DNA of 6,388 bases, taken from the NCBI GenBank assembly GCA_947467405.1, contig CANIIN010000166.1, forward strand, positions 1 to 6,388, in the 5' to 3' direction. Each line of letters begins with the position of its first letter. Positions within the stretch are counted from its first letter, which is position 1. The notes under the pieces were generated by a model. The model saw nothing but the letters and a program-made list of their open reading frames with translations, searched no databases and was not told where the DNA came from. Below are positions 5,022 to 6,388 of the stretch, in pieces. The DNA is from Betaproteobacteria bacterium. GTDB lineage: Bacteria > Pseudomonadota > Gammaproteobacteria > Burkholderiales > SG8-39. The translations under genes and the position numbers were made by a program.

Positions 5022-6388
5022 ATGGGTGTCGAAACCGAACTGAAGCTGATCGTCGCGCCCGAGGCGCTGGCGCGCGTGCCGCGACTGGCCGCGGTGCGGG
5101 AGCGCAAGCAGGGTCGCGCGCGCACGCAGCGTCTGGTCACGCGTTATTTCGATACGCCCGATCTCGCCCTGCACAGCGCCGGCATGGTGCTGCGTCTGCG
5201 GCACACCGGGAGCGGCTGGCTACAGGCTGTCAAAAGCGGCGGCATCTCGGTGGGTGGACTGCAATCGCGGGGTGAATGGGAAGTGGCGGTGCCCGGCGCG
5301 GCGCCGGTACTGGAGGCCATCAAGGCCACGCCCGCTTTCAAGGTGCTGGGTGGCGCGCGCGGCTTTCGCACGCTGGGGCAGGTGTTCGAAACCGATTTCA
5401 CGCGCGTGCTGATTCCCTTGCGCTTCGACGACGGCAGCACCGCCGAGCTTTGTGTGGACAGCGGCGAGGTGCGCAGTGGCGGCCGATCCTCACCCATCCA
5501 TGAAGTTGAACTCGAACTCAAGCAGGGCAACGCCGCCTGCCTGTTCGACATGGCCGACGCCTTGTCGAAGGTCGTGCCGCTGCGCATCGGGCATGGCAGC
5601 AAGGCCGAGCTCGGTCACGCGCTGGCGCGTCGCGTCATTGCGCACGGAAAACCGCTCAGGGCGGCGCGCCCCGATGTGCGCCAGGACATGGCCTGGGACG
5701 AGGCATTTCGTTGCGTCGTCGGCGCCTGCCTGTCCCACCTGCAGGCCAACGAGTCCGGCATGCTGGTCGGGCGCGATCCGGAGTTCCTGCACCAGATGCG
5801 CATTGCGCTGCGCCGCATGCGCTCGAGTTTTGCTGTGTTTCGCAAGCATCTCGACAGCGCGGCCGTCGCACCCATCGAGGCGGTGCTGCGCGACATGGGC
5901 AACCGGTTGGGCGCTGCGCGCGACTGGGATGTGCTGGTGACGGAGTCCCTGCTGCCATTTTCTGCGGCGTTTCCGGATGTCGGCGCCGTGAGCGCCATGA
6001 TGCGCAAGGCGCGACGTGTGCGCGGCGTGCAGGATCGCGCGGCGCGCGACTTGGTGGCCTCACCGGACTACGTGCGCGGCATGCTCATGGTGGGGCGGCT
6101 GCTGGCGTCGCCGCTGGCCGAGCCGCCGGCCAGCGCTGCCCCAACCGATCTGGATCGTCCGGCAGGCCATGACAGGCAGGCAGGGCTGCAGGCGTTCGCC
6201 GCGCACATCCTGCAGAGGCGGCATCGGCGATTGCGCAAGCTGGGCGCGAGCCTGCGACGGGCTGCACAGGGACCCGCGATGTCGAGCATCGAGCTGCACC
6301 GGCTGCGCATCCTGGCCAAGAAGCTGCGCTACGCCGCGGAATTTTTCGAGCCGCTGTTCCATGGCAATCGCGCGCGTCGTTACATTCG
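5022..6388 (+). CDS. CYTH-CHAD protein, putative inorganic triphosphatase (partial, cut by window edge)
   Basis: An open frame of 455 codons that continues past the right edge, with no stop seen. The CYTH domain (about 1-205) forms a triphosphate tunnel that, in E. coli YgiF, hydrolyses inorganic triphosphate with a metal ion. Seen: the signature ExExK as ETELK (Glu4, Glu6, Lys8), YFDTPD (42-47), LRLR (57-60), Lys71, GEWEV (84-88), Arg128 and HEVELELK (160-167). The CHAD domain (from about 222) is a helical, His/Arg-rich fold that binds polyphosphate. Seen: FLHQMRIALRRMR (255-267), LGAARDWDVL (296-305) and the second-half helix HRLRILAKKLRYAAEFF (426-442). A proline/alanine-rich linker (about 363-384) separates the CHAD halves. 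E. coli YgiF is 433 residues, so this one is somewhat longer. The ATG at 5022 begins right at the ExExK strand, as expected, though no Shine-Dalgarno is visible. It follows relA in the same direction after 240 bases; co-transcription is possible, not shown. Confidence 0.92.
   Translation, partial: MGVETELKLIVAPEALARVPRLAAVRERKQGRARTQRLVTRYFDTPDLALHSAGMVLRLRHTGSGWLQAVKSGGISVGGLQSRGEWEVAVPGAAPVLEAIKATPAFKVLGGARGFRTLGQVFETDFTRVLIPLRFDDGSTAELCVDSGEVRSGGRSSPIHEVELELKQGNAACLFDMADALSKVVPLRIGHGSKAELGHALARRVIAHGKPLRAARPDVRQDMAWDEAFRCVVGACLSHLQANESGMLVGRDPEFLHQMRIALRRMRSSFAVFRKHLDSAAVAPIEAVLRDMGNRLGAARDWDVLVTESLLPFSAAFPDVGAVSAMMRKARRVRGVQDRAARDLVASPDYVRGMLMVGRLLASPLAEPPASAAPTDLDRPAGHDRQAGLQAFAAHILQRRHRRLRKLGASLRRAAQGPAMSSIELHRLRILAKKLRYAAEFFEPLFHGNRARRYI

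Noticed and set aside
4828..5043. A 71-codon frame starting with TTG in the relA/CYTH-CHAD spacer.
   Set aside because: No Shine-Dalgarno, no recognisable motif, and it overlaps the start of the CYTH-CHAD gene. Chance frame.
5452..5940. A 162-codon plus-strand frame inside the CYTH-CHAD gene.
   Set aside because: It is an out-of-frame shadow of the CYTH-CHAD reading, which is continuous with conserved motifs on both sides.

Overview
This is a GC-rich chromosomal window with five protein-coding genes and no RNA genes, insertion sequences, CRISPR arrays or phage genes that I can see. The gene content (a monofunctional RelA, an MtfA-type peptidase and a CYTH-CHAD triphosphatase) points to a proteobacterium. 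A gammaproteobacterium of the Xanthomonadales/Nevskiales type is the best guess, with a betaproteobacterium possible. That placement is inferred from protein character only. All five genes look intact and of similar codon style, so the region reads as ordinary chromosome rather than a mobile island.

Layout: (1) a crotonase-superfamily gene on the plus strand at 87-1004, with a good Shine-Dalgarno; (2) a short convergent spacer holding an inverted repeat (1014-1052); (3) a minus-strand pair, a zinc peptidase of the MtfA family (2313-1513) followed by a small flavodoxin-like protein (1516-1061), overlapping by 4 bases (ATGA) and so almost certainly one operon; (4) a divergent intergenic region (2314-2510) with a CATAAT-type -10 candidate on each strand, forming an exact 8-base inverted repeat; (5) relA on the plus strand, ending at 4781; (6) a 240-base spacer with no convincing gene; (7) a CYTH-CHAD gene from 5022 that runs off the right edge of the window.

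How the genes may work together: relA makes the alarmone (p)ppGpp during amino-acid starvation. The downstream CYTH-CHAD protein belongs to the family that hydrolyses inorganic triphosphate and whose CHAD domain binds polyphosphate, so two genes of stress phosphate metabolism sit next to each other in the same direction. The divergent mtfA-flavodoxin pair joins a cytosolic metallopeptidase, known in enterics for acting on the Mlc repressor, to a putative FMN protein of unknown partner. The crotonase is probably an acyl-CoA enzyme, but it lacks one of the two catalytic glutamates of classical enoyl-CoA hydratases, so its exact reaction is open. I found no clear sign of an undescribed multi-gene system. 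The most notable points are the altered residues in the crotonase and in the RelA synthetase loop, the mtfA-flavodoxin coupling and the relA/CYTH-CHAD adjacency.
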